Origin: Paenirhizobium daejeonense
GTDB lineage: Bacteria; Pseudomonadota; Alphaproteobacteria; Rhizobiales; Rhizobiaceae
Assembly (NCBI RefSeq): GCF_014280875.1
Contig: NZ_JACLAL010000004.1
Location: 186,001-250,000, forward strand
Direction: 5' to 3'
DNA: 64,000 nucleotides
Shown here: piece after piece, positions 38,065 through 46,189 of the stretch
Numbering within the stretch: the first letter of the stretch is position 1
Layout of the letters: each line of letters starts with the position of its first letter
Position numbers and translations under genes: made by a program
The notes under the pieces: model-generated
Told to the model about the DNA's origin: nothing
What the model saw: only the letters and a program-made list of their open reading frames with translations
The model's database searches: none

Positions 38065-38883
38065 TCAGGATGCCCGCGTCTTCAAATATGTGCTGGGCGA
38101 GCGGCCGAGCATGCGCCGGAACATGGTGGAGAAGGCCGCGATGTTTTCGTAACCAGCGTCGAGCGCCACATTGGTGATCGCCTCACCATCCGCCAGTCGC
38201 GGCAGGGACGCGAAAAGGCATGCCTGTTGTCGCCAGGTTACGAAACTGATGCCGGTCTGTGCACGGAACAGCCGGGTGAACGAGCGGCGGCCGATTCCCA
38301 TATTCAGAGCCCAGTCATCGATGCTGACGGTCGCCGACGGCGCTTTCAGGAATTGCCGGCAGAGCCGCGCCAGCCTCTGGTCATTGGGAAAGGGCAGGCC
38401 GAGCGGCCGTTCCGGCAGTTGACGGAATTCGTCCAGCAGCAGGTCGGTGACCATAGTCAGCCGGTTGTGCCTCAAGGCTTTCTCTTCCACCTGGACCAGT
38501 TCCTCTATCAGATTTTGTGCAAGCGGAGTGACTTCCACTACGCGCGGCCGCCTGCCTTCGTCGCTTGCGACATTCACATAGATGGAACGCATCTCCACGG
38601 CGCTGATCATCTCGGCGGAATGTTCCACGCCGGCGGGAATGATGAGGGCATGGCCGGGCGGGATCATCCATCGCCTGTCATCTGTGCTGACGAGCACGAT
38701 GCCTCGCCGCGCGAACCAGAGCTGTGCGCGCCTGTGCGAATGAAGGGCAACCCTGAAACCGGCGGGATAGACGCGGCCAAGAGCTAGAACAGGTTCGTTT
38801 GCCTGCTCGATCCAGATCAGACTCTGATTGTGATAGTCCTGGCCGACATTTTGAGCCGCCCCGGTGAGGTCAATAACGCGCAT
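38065..38883 (-). CDS. AraC-family regulator with cupin domain
   Basis: This 272-residue regulator has an N-terminal cupin-like sensor domain (ALHSHRRAQLWFARRGIVLV, then WMIPPGHALIIPAGVEHSAE) and a C-terminal AraC DNA-binding domain with two helix-turn-helix motifs (VSIDDWALNMGIGRRSFTRL and ITNVALDAGYENIAAFSTMF). It is divergent from an Fsr-type MFS exporter, and this pairing is common, so it probably controls that gene. The ATG at 38883 is used; a GTG three codons earlier is also in frame. The inducer is unknown. Confidence 0.9.
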   Translation of the reverse strand: MRVIDLTGAAQNVGQDYHNQSLIWIEQANEPVLALGRVYPAGFRVALHSHRRAQLWFARRGIVLVSTDDRRWMIPPGHALIIPAGVEHSAEMISAVEMRSIYVNVASDEGRRPRVVEVTPLAQNLIEELVQVEEKALRHNRLTMVTDLLLDEFRQLPERPLGLPFPNDQRLARLCRQFLKAPSATVSIDDWALNMGIGRRSFTRLFRAQTGISFVTWRQQACLFASLPRLADGEAITNVALDAGYENIAAFSTMFRRMLGRSPSTYLKTRAS

Positions 38884-39013
38884 TTGGCCCACTCACGAAA
38901 GAACCAGACCAGAACACAAAAGCGGGCCAGCGACAAGCCGGATATGACGGCTATCAATCCGCGCAGGAGGATGAGCGGATCGCATTTATCAATTCAGACA
39001 GGGGACAAGAGGG

Positions 39014-40216
39014 ATGGCCAGCATCGCCGCCACCGGAAGCCAGGTCGAAAGGACCGCCTTCTCCATCATTTTCGCTGCAAGCTTCTGCCACATGCTCAAC
39101 GACATCATGCAGTCGCTTCTGACATCGCTCTACCCGCTTCTGAAGGATAACTACGCCCTTGATTTCGTGCAGATCGGCCTTCTGACCTTTGCCTTTCAGG
39201 TCACGGCATCCCTGCTGCAGCCGGCCGTGGGTATCATCACGGACCGTTGGCCTATGCCCTTCTCCTTGCCTGCAGCCATGCTGTCCACTTGCGCCGGTCT
39301 GATCACCCTTGCCTATGCCGGACATTTCTCGGTGCTGGTGCTCGGGGCCTGCCTGATCGGCATCGGTTCGGCGATCTTCCATCCGGAAGCGTCGCGCGTT
39401 GCACGGCTTGCATCCGGCGGACGCCATGGTCTGGCGCAGTCTTTCTTCCAGGTCGGCGGCAATACCGGCACGGCCATCGGCCCCCTGCTTGCGGCCTTCA
39501 TCGTCATTCCGCGCGGACAGGGCGTCCTGAGCTGGTTCTCGCTGATCGCGCTTCTCGGTTTCTGCGTGCTCTCGGGCGTCAGCGTCTGGTACATGCGTCA
39601 CCGCCGCAGCAATGCCGGCCGCCCGTCTCCGAACCGCACGCTGCCGCTGCCGCGCAACCAGGTGGCCTGGACGCTCGCCATCCTGATCGTGCTGACCGCG
39701 ACCAAGAATGCCTATCTGGCAAGCCTTTCGAGCTATTTCACCTTCTTCGCCATCCACAAGTTCGGTGTCGGCGTGCAGGACGCCCAGCTCATGCTGTTCC
39801 TCTTCCTCGGCGCATCGGCGGCCGGCGTCTTCTTCGGCGGGCCGATCGGCGACCGCTTCGGTTCGCGGGCGGTGATCTGGTTCTCGATCCTCGGCGTCAT
39901 CCCCTTCGCGCTGCTGCTTCCCTATGCCGACCTGTTCTGGACCTCGGTGCTGGTGGTGGTGATCGGCTTCGTCTTCTCCTCCGCCTTCTCGGCCATCGTC
40001 GTCTTCGCGCAGGAACTGGTTCCGGGCCGTGTCGGGCTGATCGCTGGCCTGTTCTTCGGCTTTGCCTTCGGCTTCGGCGGCATCGGCGCAGCCGTTCTCG
40101 GCGTCTTTGCCGACAGGCAGGGCATCGAGTTCGTCTACAGCGTCTGCTCCTACATGCCGCTTCTCGGCCTGCTGACCATTCTCCTGCCGCGCCTGCCGAG
40201 CCAGCGGCGCGCGTAA
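39014..40216 (+). CDS. MFS transporter, fosmidomycin-resistance (Fsr) type
   Basis: This 400-residue membrane protein has about twelve helices and matches the Fsr branch of the MFS. The opening FAASFCHMLNDIMQSLLTSLYPLLK is diagnostic, and FHPEASRVARLASGGRHGLA with SFFQVGGNTGTAIGPL is a family signature. Fsr exports fosmidomycin in E. coli; natural substrates in rhizobia are not known. AGGGGA lies upstream of the ATG. It is divergent from an AraC/cupin regulator that probably controls it. Inner membrane protein. Confidence 0.95.
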   Translation: MASIAATGSQVERTAFSIIFAASFCHMLNDIMQSLLTSLYPLLKDNYALDFVQIGLLTFAFQVTASLLQPAVGIITDRWPMPFSLPAAMLSTCAGLITLAYAGHFSVLVLGACLIGIGSAIFHPEASRVARLASGGRHGLAQSFFQVGGNTGTAIGPLLAAFIVIPRGQGVLSWFSLIALLGFCVLSGVSVWYMRHRRSNAGRPSPNRTLPLPRNQVAWTLAILIVLTATKNAYLASLSSYFTFFAIHKFGVGVQDAQLMLFLFLGASAAGVFFGGPIGDRFGSRAVIWFSILGVIPFALLLPYADLFWTSVLVVVIGFVFSSAFSAIVVFAQELVPGRVGLIAGLFFGFAFGFGGIGAAVLGVFADRQGIEFVYSVCSYMPLLGLLTILLPRLPSQRRA

Positions 40217-40406
40217 ACAGCCGGATACGCATCCGGAACCCTGGGGCCGTTGTATCGGAACGGCTTGAGGAAACGACGGGAGGCTGGCCATCTGTCGGGC
40301 TCCCGTTTCCATTGGTGGGCTACCGTCTCTATGAAGACCCGGTATCGCTGGCGGATGGCTCGTGCTAGAGCGGCGCTTCTTTTGATCGAAACGACCGCGA
40401 GGCTCC

Positions 40407-40910
40407 ATGACCATTGCACTCTATGCTGACTATGTCGCGGATCTGAGAAGCCTGTTCACCGAACTCGACCGCTCGCCGGAGCAGTTCCAGACATTCGACG
40501 TACGGCTGGAACTGGCGGCTGCAGGCGGTCTCATCGTTTATGAGACGAAGCGCCGGAAGGGTCAGACGGACAGCCTTTATTACGGCCGCTCCGCCAGCAC
40601 CGGCGCCAACCAGCAGATCTCGCAGGCCACGGCCTTTGCCGCGATCGATCGTTTCCTGGCGCTCGGCCAGTTCATCGCTCTTGCGGAGGATGCCTCGCAG
40701 AATCACGCGATGGATGCCGGGTACCCGCATTGCGCCGTCAATTTCTCCTATCGGAAGAAGGGACACCCCAAGGCGCTTTCCATGCTCATGGTCTTCATCG
40801 GTTTCAACGATGATGCGGATGCGCGCGCCTTTGCCGAAAAGGCCGCTGACGCCTCGGTCTTCGTGACTGCGCGGCCCTGCAAGGGAGACCGCACCCACGA
40901 GTGGAAGTGA
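40407..40910 (+). CDS. conserved hypothetical protein
   Basis: This 167-residue protein is not recognised. It has no signal peptide or membrane helix. It has a mixed fold with segments such as LYADYVADLRSLFTELDRSP, LAAAGGLIVYETKRRKGQTD and a basic C-terminus (CKGDRTHEWK). No catalytic motif is apparent. GAGGC lies before the ATG. It stands alone between Fsr and the convergent PPOX gene, whose stop is 12 bases away. Codon use is like its neighbours, which supports a real gene. Confidence 0.6.
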   Translation: MTIALYADYVADLRSLFTELDRSPEQFQTFDVRLELAAAGGLIVYETKRRKGQTDSLYYGRSASTGANQQISQATAFAAIDRFLALGQFIALAEDASQNHAMDAGYPHCAVNFSYRKKGHPKALSMLMVFIGFNDDADARAFAEKAADASVFVTARPCKGDRTHEWK

Positions 40911-40922
40911 GACCTTGGCGCC

Positions 40923-41663
40923 TTATCGACTGCCGGCCTCTTCATAGAGCCGCTGGGCCTCGATCAATGCGTCGTCCAGCCTCCTTCCGGCTCCGAAAAG
41001 CGAGAGCGTTTCCGGCTTCGACACGCCTGCCGGAAGATGTGGCGAAGCTTCCGTCTCGCCGATCACCGTGCGGACGGGAATGACGCCGGCCCAGACCGGC
41101 AGGTCGTAATCCTCCTCATCATCGCCGACGCCCTTTGCGCGAACCTTGGCCGAGGCATCCTCGATCCGCATACCGATGACGGCCGTCGCCTTGATCTCCT
41201 GCCCGGTCGTTGGTCGAAGCAGTGTGCTGCGGTCCGGATAGAAGCGGTCGACGACGGCGTGCAGCGCCTTTTCCTTCTCGGCCGGGTCCTCGACCAGTCG
41301 GGCGGTGCCGAAGCACATGGCCGAGCGGTAATTGGCCGAATGATTGAAGCCGGAGCGGGCGAGCACCAGCCCGTCCAGATGCGAAACCGTAAGGCAGGCC
41401 GGCGTTCCGGCCTTGAGATGACGCAGCATGCGGCTGGCCGACGAACCGTGCCAGTAGAGCATGTCGCCTTCGCGCCAGTGGATCGTCGGCGTGCAGAAGG
41501 GCTGGCCGTCGATCACATAGGCCACATGACAGAGCATGCCGGCATCGAGGATTGCATGCACGGCGGCGTGATCATAGCTGCCGCGTTCGTGCAGACGCTT
41601 GACCCGGTTGCGGTCGGTAACGGGGTAGGAGCCGGTTTCGGCTTCGATGGTGCTGGTGGACAT
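40923..41663 (-). CDS. pyridoxamine 5'-phosphate oxidase family protein (flavin-binding split barrel)
   Basis: This 246-residue protein belongs to the PNPOx-like flavin-binding split-barrel family. The pattern VTDRNRVKRLHERGSYDHAAVHAILDAG, then LCHVAYVIDGQPFCTPTIHW, is typical of the group often annotated as nitroimidazole/flavin-nucleotide-binding proteins (NimA-like). It probably binds FMN, FAD or F420-like cofactor; the substrate is unknown. GAGGAAGG lies before the ATG. It is divergent from a MocR-type regulator, a pairing seen for PdxR-like control of vitamin B6-linked genes. Confidence 0.9.
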   Translation of the reverse strand: MSTSTIEAETGSYPVTDRNRVKRLHERGSYDHAAVHAILDAGMLCHVAYVIDGQPFCTPTIHWREGDMLYWHGSSASRMLRHLKAGTPACLTVSHLDGLVLARSGFNHSANYRSAMCFGTARLVEDPAEKEKALHAVVDRFYPDRSTLLRPTTGQEIKATAVIGMRIEDASAKVRAKGVGDDEEDYDLPVWAGVIPVRTVIGETEASPHLPAGVSKPETLSLFGAGRRLDDALIEAQRLYEEAGSR

Positions 41664-41706
41664 GAACTTGCCTTCCTCAATGCTGCCGGTCTATCTATGC
41701 AGGAAC

Positions 41707-41728
41707 ATTGGTTCGAAATAGCTCCAAT
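41707..41728. promoter_or_regulatory. candidate MocR/PdxR operator
   Basis: ATTGG at 41707-41711 and CCAAT at 41724-41728 form a short inverted repeat 12 bases apart, in the 68-base divergent region between the PPOX gene and the mocR gene. The arms are short, so confidence is modest. Confidence 0.35.
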
Positions 41729-41731
41729 TAC

Positions 41732-43138
41732 ATGTCAAAAATGAAGACCAATCCGGCCGACTGGTCGGCCCTGATCCCGGTCCTGCCGGATGACGGACCG
41801 CATACGGCCGCGCTCTACCGAACCATCCGCCGGCTGATCGAGACGGGCACGATTGCGCCGGGAACCAAGCTTCCGCCGACGCGGGATCTGGCGGCCCGCC
41901 TGAAGGTCTCTCGCGGGTCGGTGGTCGCGGCCTTCGAAATGTTGATCGCCGATGGCTTTGCCGAGGCGCGAACCGGTGCCGGAACGTTCGTGGCGGGGCA
42001 GGTTCCCGTCCTCCGCGCACCGGATATGGTCGTGGAGGCGGCGGGCGACATCGCGCCGCCCCTGCCGGGCACGCTGGGGATCGCCACTGCCGATGCCCGT
42101 ACGTTGAAGACATTCCGGACGCTGTTGTCCTGGCATCTGGCGCGGCCGGGCTTCGAACATTTCCATTATGGCGATCCGCGCGGTTCGGCGGATCTGCGCG
42201 AAGCCGTCGCCAGCTATCTGCGGACGGCACGCGGAGTGCGCTGCGATGGCGCCTCCGTCGTCATCACCCATGGCACTCAGCAGGCGCTCGATCTCTTCAT
42301 CCGCAGCGCCTTGCAGCCGGGAGACGGCGTGTGGATCGAGGATCCCTGCTATCCCATGGCGCGGACCGCCTTCGCGGAAGCCGGAATGCGGCTTTCAGGC
42401 ATTCCGGTCGATGGCGAGGGACTGGATCCGCTTGCGGGAGAAAGCCTGATGCCCTCGGCGCGTGCCGTCTATGTCACGCCGTCGCACCAGTTTCCTCTGG
42501 GCGTCACCATGACCATGCCGCGCAGGCTGGCGCTGATCGACTGGGCGAGGCGCAACGACGCCTGGATCGTCGAGGATGATTACGATGGCGAGTTCCGCTA
42601 TGCCGGACCGCCGCTCACCTCGCTGCAGGGCATGGATGACACGGGACACGTCATCTATGTGGGCACCTTTTCCAAGGCGCTCTTTCCCGGCCTCCGCATG
42701 GGTTACATGGTCGTGCCGCCACCCTTGCGGGAAAAGGTCGTGGCGCTGAAAAGCCGCACGGACCGATATCCGCCGACGCTGGCGGAAGCGGCCCTTACCG
42801 ATCTCCTGCGCGAAGGGCATTTCGCCGCCCATCTGCGCCGCGCCCGTCGCCGCACCGAGGCCGCGAGGAACGAACTGGTCGTGGGACTGTTGTCCAATCC
42901 ACGGGCGGGCATCGAGGTCGAGACGCCCGATCAGGGGCTTCATCTTATCGCCCGGTTGCCGGCGGGTGTCGAGGATACGGCGCTGGTGGAAAAGGCGAGG
43001 GCGGCGGGACTGGGCGTGCGGGCCTTGTCCTCCATGAGCGTTTCGGGAGCGCCCCGGCAGGGGCTCGTCATCGGCTTCTCCGGCTTTAGCGGCGAGGATC
43101 TCAGGACGGCGGCAAGCCGCTTCGTTGCGAGCTTGTGA
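41732..43138 (+). CDS. MocR-type regulator (GntR helix-turn-helix fused to PLP aminotransferase)
   Basis: This 468-residue protein has an N-terminal GntR winged helix (LYRTIRRLIETGTIAPGTKL, then LAARLKVSRGSVVAAFEMLI) and a large aminotransferase-like domain. The PLP lysine is expected in YVGTFSKALFPGLRMGY, and upstream motifs YGDPRGSADLREAVASYL and VEDDYDGEFRY match fold-type I enzymes. MocR/PdxR proteins bind PLP as effector and often control vitamin B6 or amine genes. It is divergent from the PPOX-family gene, its probable target. Starts at 41732 and 41741 are both possible. Confidence 0.94.
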   Translation: MSKMKTNPADWSALIPVLPDDGPHTAALYRTIRRLIETGTIAPGTKLPPTRDLAARLKVSRGSVVAAFEMLIADGFAEARTGAGTFVAGQVPVLRAPDMVVEAAGDIAPPLPGTLGIATADARTLKTFRTLLSWHLARPGFEHFHYGDPRGSADLREAVASYLRTARGVRCDGASVVITHGTQQALDLFIRSALQPGDGVWIEDPCYPMARTAFAEAGMRLSGIPVDGEGLDPLAGESLMPSARAVYVTPSHQFPLGVTMTMPRRLALIDWARRNDAWIVEDDYDGEFRYAGPPLTSLQGMDDTGHVIYVGTFSKALFPGLRMGYMVVPPPLREKVVALKSRTDRYPPTLAEAALTDLLREGHFAAHLRRARRRTEAARNELVVGLLSNPRAGIEVETPDQGLHLIARLPAGVEDTALVEKARAAGLGVRALSSMSVSGAPRQGLVIGFSGFSGEDLRTAASRFVASL

Positions 43139-43249
43139 GGGGTGTCCATGGCTGTGCGTCTTGCGGACGAAGGCTCCGCACTGCTACTAGGTGAGCACGC
43201 GAACAGCAGGAAGCCATGGCAGGGAGGCCGGGCTGGAGAAGGAGACGGC

Positions 43250-43516
43250 GTGAAATTTCTCGACCCACAGCATCCGTTTTTCAAGCCGCTCTGGCGCCGT
43301 ATCCTGACGGTCGTCGCCCCGGCGGCCTGGGGTCTGGTCGAGCTTTCGAACGGTGCCTCCGGCTGGGCCATCCTGTTTTTCGGCGCATCCGCCTATGCGG
43401 CTTACGAACTGCTGTTCATGTTCGAGCGCAGCAATCGGGAAGCGGCCTCCACGGTCGACAAGGACAGATCGCCGGCGGACGACAATGGCGCGGATGGCGG
43501 TGACGGCGGCGATTGA
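43250..43516 (+). CDS. DUF3329 small membrane protein
   Basis: This 88-residue protein matches the DUF3329 type of short rhizobial membrane proteins: LDPQHPFFKPLWRRILTVV is the family start, followed by two hydrophobic segments (VVAPAAWGLVELSNG and WAILFFGASAYAAYELLFMF) and a charged tail. The GTG at 43250 is chosen because AAGGAGACGGC lies just before it; a longer reading from 43142 has no support. It lies in the gap after the MocR gene. Function unknown; probably inner membrane. Confidence 0.78.
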   Translation: MKFLDPQHPFFKPLWRRILTVVAPAAWGLVELSNGASGWAILFFGASAYAAYELLFMFERSNREAASTVDKDRSPADDNGADGGDGGD

Positions 43517-43657
43517 CCCGCTTGCCGGGAACGCTGTTACTTGCCCGCAGGGCAATGGGTTATCCGGCTGGCTTGGCTTCCCTCCGATGACCTTGCAAAG
43601 GGCTTCGGCCACCAATAGGTTGCCTCTCTGAAACGATTGAAATGAGGAGGAACAGCC

Positions 43658-44647
43658 ATGTTGCGCTTTGGAATTCTGTCGACGGCGAAGATCGGACGCG
43701 ATCTGGTGGTTCCGGCGATACAGGATGCGGAAACCTGCGTCGTCACGGCCGTGGCGAGCCGCGATCTGGCCAAGGCCCGCGCCATGGCAGACCGCTTTTC
43801 CGTGCCGCATGCTTTCGGTTCCTATGAGGAAATGCTGGCGTCCGATTTGATCGACGCTGTCTACATTCCCGTGCCGACGGCGCAGCATGTCGAATGGGCG
43901 ATCAAGGCGGCCGATGCCGGCAAGCATGTGCTCTGCGAAAAGCCGCTGGCGCTCAAGGCCGCGGAGATCGACGACGTTATCGCCGCTCGCGACCGCAATG
44001 GCGTTCTCGTCACCGAAGCGTTCATGGTGACTTACGCTCCCGTATGGCGCAAGGTGCGCTCGCTGCTTGCGGAAGGTGCAATCGGCAAGCTGCGGCATGT
44101 GCAGGGCGCCTTCACCTATTTCAATCGCGACCCTTCCAACATGCGCAACAAGCCCGAACTCGGCGGTGGCGGCCTGCCGGATATCGGCGTCTACCCGGCG
44201 ATCTCGACCCGGTTTGCGACGGGTGCGGAGCCGCAGCGTGTGCAGGCCGTGGTCGAGCGCGATCCGGAATTCGGCACCGACATCTATGCCAGCGTCAAGG
44301 CCGATTTCGGCGGTTTCGAGTTGAGCTTCTATGTCTCCACCCAGATGGCCAATCGCCAGACCATGGTGTTTCACGGCACGGAAGGCTTCATCGAGGTCCG
44401 CTCACCCTTCAACGCCGACCGCTGGGGCGCGGAAGAGGTGGAGCTGACCAACCGGGCGCATACCGAGTCCCAGATCTTCCGCTTCCAGGACAGCCGTCAG
44501 TATCGCCGTGAGGCCGAGGCCTTTGCGCATGCGGTGGAAACCGGCGATTACAGCGATGTCGTGAGCCTCGAGAATTCCCGCGCCAACCAGCTCTTCATCG
44601 ACGCGATCTACCGCGCCGGCGAGAAGGACGGCTGGGAGACAGTGTAG
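43658..44647 (+). CDS. Gfo/Idh/MocA-family oxidoreductase
   Basis: This 329-residue protein is a NAD(P)-dependent sugar-type dehydrogenase. The Rossmann start [21 protein letters not shown], the [16 protein letters not shown] segment and the diagnostic EKP ([16 protein letters not shown]) are present. The C-terminal alpha/beta domain ([14 protein letters not shown], then [15 protein letters not shown]) holds the sugar site. GAGGAGGAACAGCC gives a strong ribosome-binding site. Substrate not identified; sugar acids, inositols or dihydrodiols are typical for the family. Confidence 0.94.
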   Translation: MLRFGILSTAKIGRDLVVPAIQDAETCVVTAVASRDLAKARAMADRFSVPHAFGSYEEMLASDLIDAVYIPVPTAQHVEWAIKAADAGKHVLCEKPLALKAAEIDDVIAARDRNGVLVTEAFMVTYAPVWRKVRSLLAEGAIGKLRHVQGAFTYFNRDPSNMRNKPELGGGGLPDIGVYPAISTRFATGAEPQRVQAVVERDPEFGTDIYASVKADFGGFELSFYVSTQMANRQTMVFHGTEGFIEVRSPFNADRWGAEEVELTNRAHTESQIFRFQDSRQYRREAEAFAHAVETGDYSDVVSLENSRANQLFIDAIYRAGEKDGWETV

Positions 44648-44654
44648 ACCGCCC

Positions 44655-45029
44655 TCAGCGACGGAAGACGAAGCGGGAATAGCCGAAGAAGCTGAAGGCC
44701 ATGGCGGCGATCGAGGCGAGCACGAGCGCCGCGAATGGCGTGAGCATCGGCGCAGAGATGAGCAGCGCCGAATAGAGCAGGTAGTTCACCACGGCAGACG
44801 TGATGCCCACGGAGCCGTAGCGGAACCCTTCAACCGCAATCGAATGGCGCGACGCCCCGAACGTGAAGCTCCGGTTGAGAAACCAGGTGCAGCCGAGGGC
44901 GACGGCGATTGCGACGAGACGCGCGAGAAACGGTCCGAGCGGCGTCGTCGCAAGCAGCAGCATCAGCACCGCCGCGTCGATCAGGAAGCCGGCCGTGCCG
45001 ACGATGCCGAAGCGCAGAAGCTTCTTCAT
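44655..45029 (-). CDS. GtrA-family membrane protein
   Basis: This 124-residue protein has four predicted helices (for example FGIVGTAGFLIDAAVLMLLLA and a C-terminal AFSFFGYSRFVFRR) and matches GtrA/PF04138. GtrA proteins are thought to flip lipid-linked sugars across the inner membrane for addition to surface polysaccharides. Its start overlaps the stop of the GT2 gene by four bases, so the two are co-translated. With the GT2 enzyme and the nearby GT-C-like protein it forms a likely surface-sugar module. Confidence 0.92.
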   Translation of the reverse strand: MKKLLRFGIVGTAGFLIDAAVLMLLLATTPLGPFLARLVAIAVALGCTWFLNRSFTFGASRHSIAVEGFRYGSVGITSAVVNYLLYSALLISAPMLTPFAALVLASIAAMAFSFFGYSRFVFRR

Positions 45030-46039
45030 GCGGCATCCGCTTTGCTGCGACGGGTGGCGTTGTTTTCGTGGCTGCCGCTGGCTGCCTTTTCGGAAAACGC
45101 GGGGCGCAGGGCCGGCAGGTTCATGTAGTGGATCCTCAGCTGTTCGGCGCGCGAGCGGGCCAGCGAATCCAGGATCAGCGCGGCCGTCAGCGACAGGAAC
45201 GACATCATCAACAGGACTGTGGCGAGAATCCAGCTCGGGACACGGCTGACATAACCGGTGGCGAAGAATTCGAAGAGAACCGGCACCATGAAGCCGACGC
45301 TCAAAGCCAGAAGGGCGGCGCTGATGCTGCCGAAGAAGGCGAAGGGCCGGATTTCCTTCATCAGCATGGCGAACATCCAGAGGATCTTCGCGCCATCGCG
45401 GAAGGTCGAAAGCTTGGAGTGCGAACCTTCCGGACGTCGGCCGTAATCGAGTTCCAGTTCGCAGACCGGCAGTTTCAGCCGGGTCGCATGCACCGACATT
45501 TCCGTCTCGATCTCGAAACCGCCGGAAACGGCGGGGAAGCTCTTCACGAAACGGCGCGAAAACGCCCGGTAGCCGGACAGTATATCGGTGAAATCATTGC
45601 CGAACAGGAAGCGGTAGAGCGCATTGAACATGCGGTTGCCGAAGGCGTGGCCCTGGCGGCCGGCATCGGCATGTACGCCGCGCCGCGTGCCGACAACCAT
45701 GTCGGCTCTTTCGGTGATCAGGGTGCGGATCAGTTCCTCGGCATCCTCGGGCGCATAAGTGCCGTCGCCATCGGCCATGACATAGATGTCGGCGTCGATG
45801 TCGCAGAACATGCGGCGCACGACATGACCCTTACCCTGGCGTCGCTCGCGCACCACGGTTGCGCCTGCCAGCGTGGCGGTCAGCGCGGTGCTGTCGGTCG
45901 AGTTGTTGTCGTAGACGTAGACGCGGGCTTCCGGCAGCGCCTCGCGGAAGCTGCGCACGACATCGCCGATGGTCGCGGCCTCGTTGTAGCAGGGCAGGAG
46001 AACAGCCACCTCAAGATTGTCAGGCCATGTTCCGCGCAT
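45026..46039 (-). CDS. family 2 glycosyltransferase, GtrB/DPM1-like
   Basis: This 337-residue enzyme has an N-terminal GT-A domain and C-terminal membrane helices. The nucleotide-sugar part shows EVAVLLPCYNEAATIGDVV, VYDNNSTDSTA and the DxD motif at residues 90-92 (MADGDGTYAPED); the acceptor side has LSGYRAFSRRF. After about residue 240 come two hydrophobic helices (FFGSISAALLALSVGFMVPV and WILATVLLMMSFLSLTAAL). It resembles GtrB/ArnC/DPM1 enzymes that transfer sugar to polyprenyl phosphate. The ATG at 46039 is a choice; a long open extension beyond it lacks homology. It forms an operon with the GtrA gene. Confidence 0.92.
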   Translation of the reverse strand: MRGTWPDNLEVAVLLPCYNEAATIGDVVRSFREALPEARVYVYDNNSTDSTALTATLAGATVVRERRQGKGHVVRRMFCDIDADIYVMADGDGTYAPEDAEELIRTLITERADMVVGTRRGVHADAGRQGHAFGNRMFNALYRFLFGNDFTDILSGYRAFSRRFVKSFPAVSGGFEIETEMSVHATRLKLPVCELELDYGRRPEGSHSKLSTFRDGAKILWMFAMLMKEIRPFAFFGSISAALLALSVGFMVPVLFEFFATGYVSRVPSWILATVLLMMSFLSLTAALILDSLARSRAEQLRIHYMNLPALRPAFSEKAASGSHENNATRRSKADAA

Positions 46040-46189
46040 GTGGAATTCTCGTTTGAAAAGGTTCTGCCGCAACAGTGAACGGCGCGCTTTACTATTTCTT
46101 GAGAACGTTAAAGCTAGGTTTCCCGCATCGACACTATCTGTGATCTTGCCGGCCATTTCTCCTGAGCGAGGCCGGTTCGCGGGGAATGA

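Noticed and set aside
38954..40414. 486-codon open frame on the minus strand opposite the Fsr-type exporter
   Set aside because: The exporter has clear membrane helices and family motifs; the antisense product is low-complexity charged sequence.
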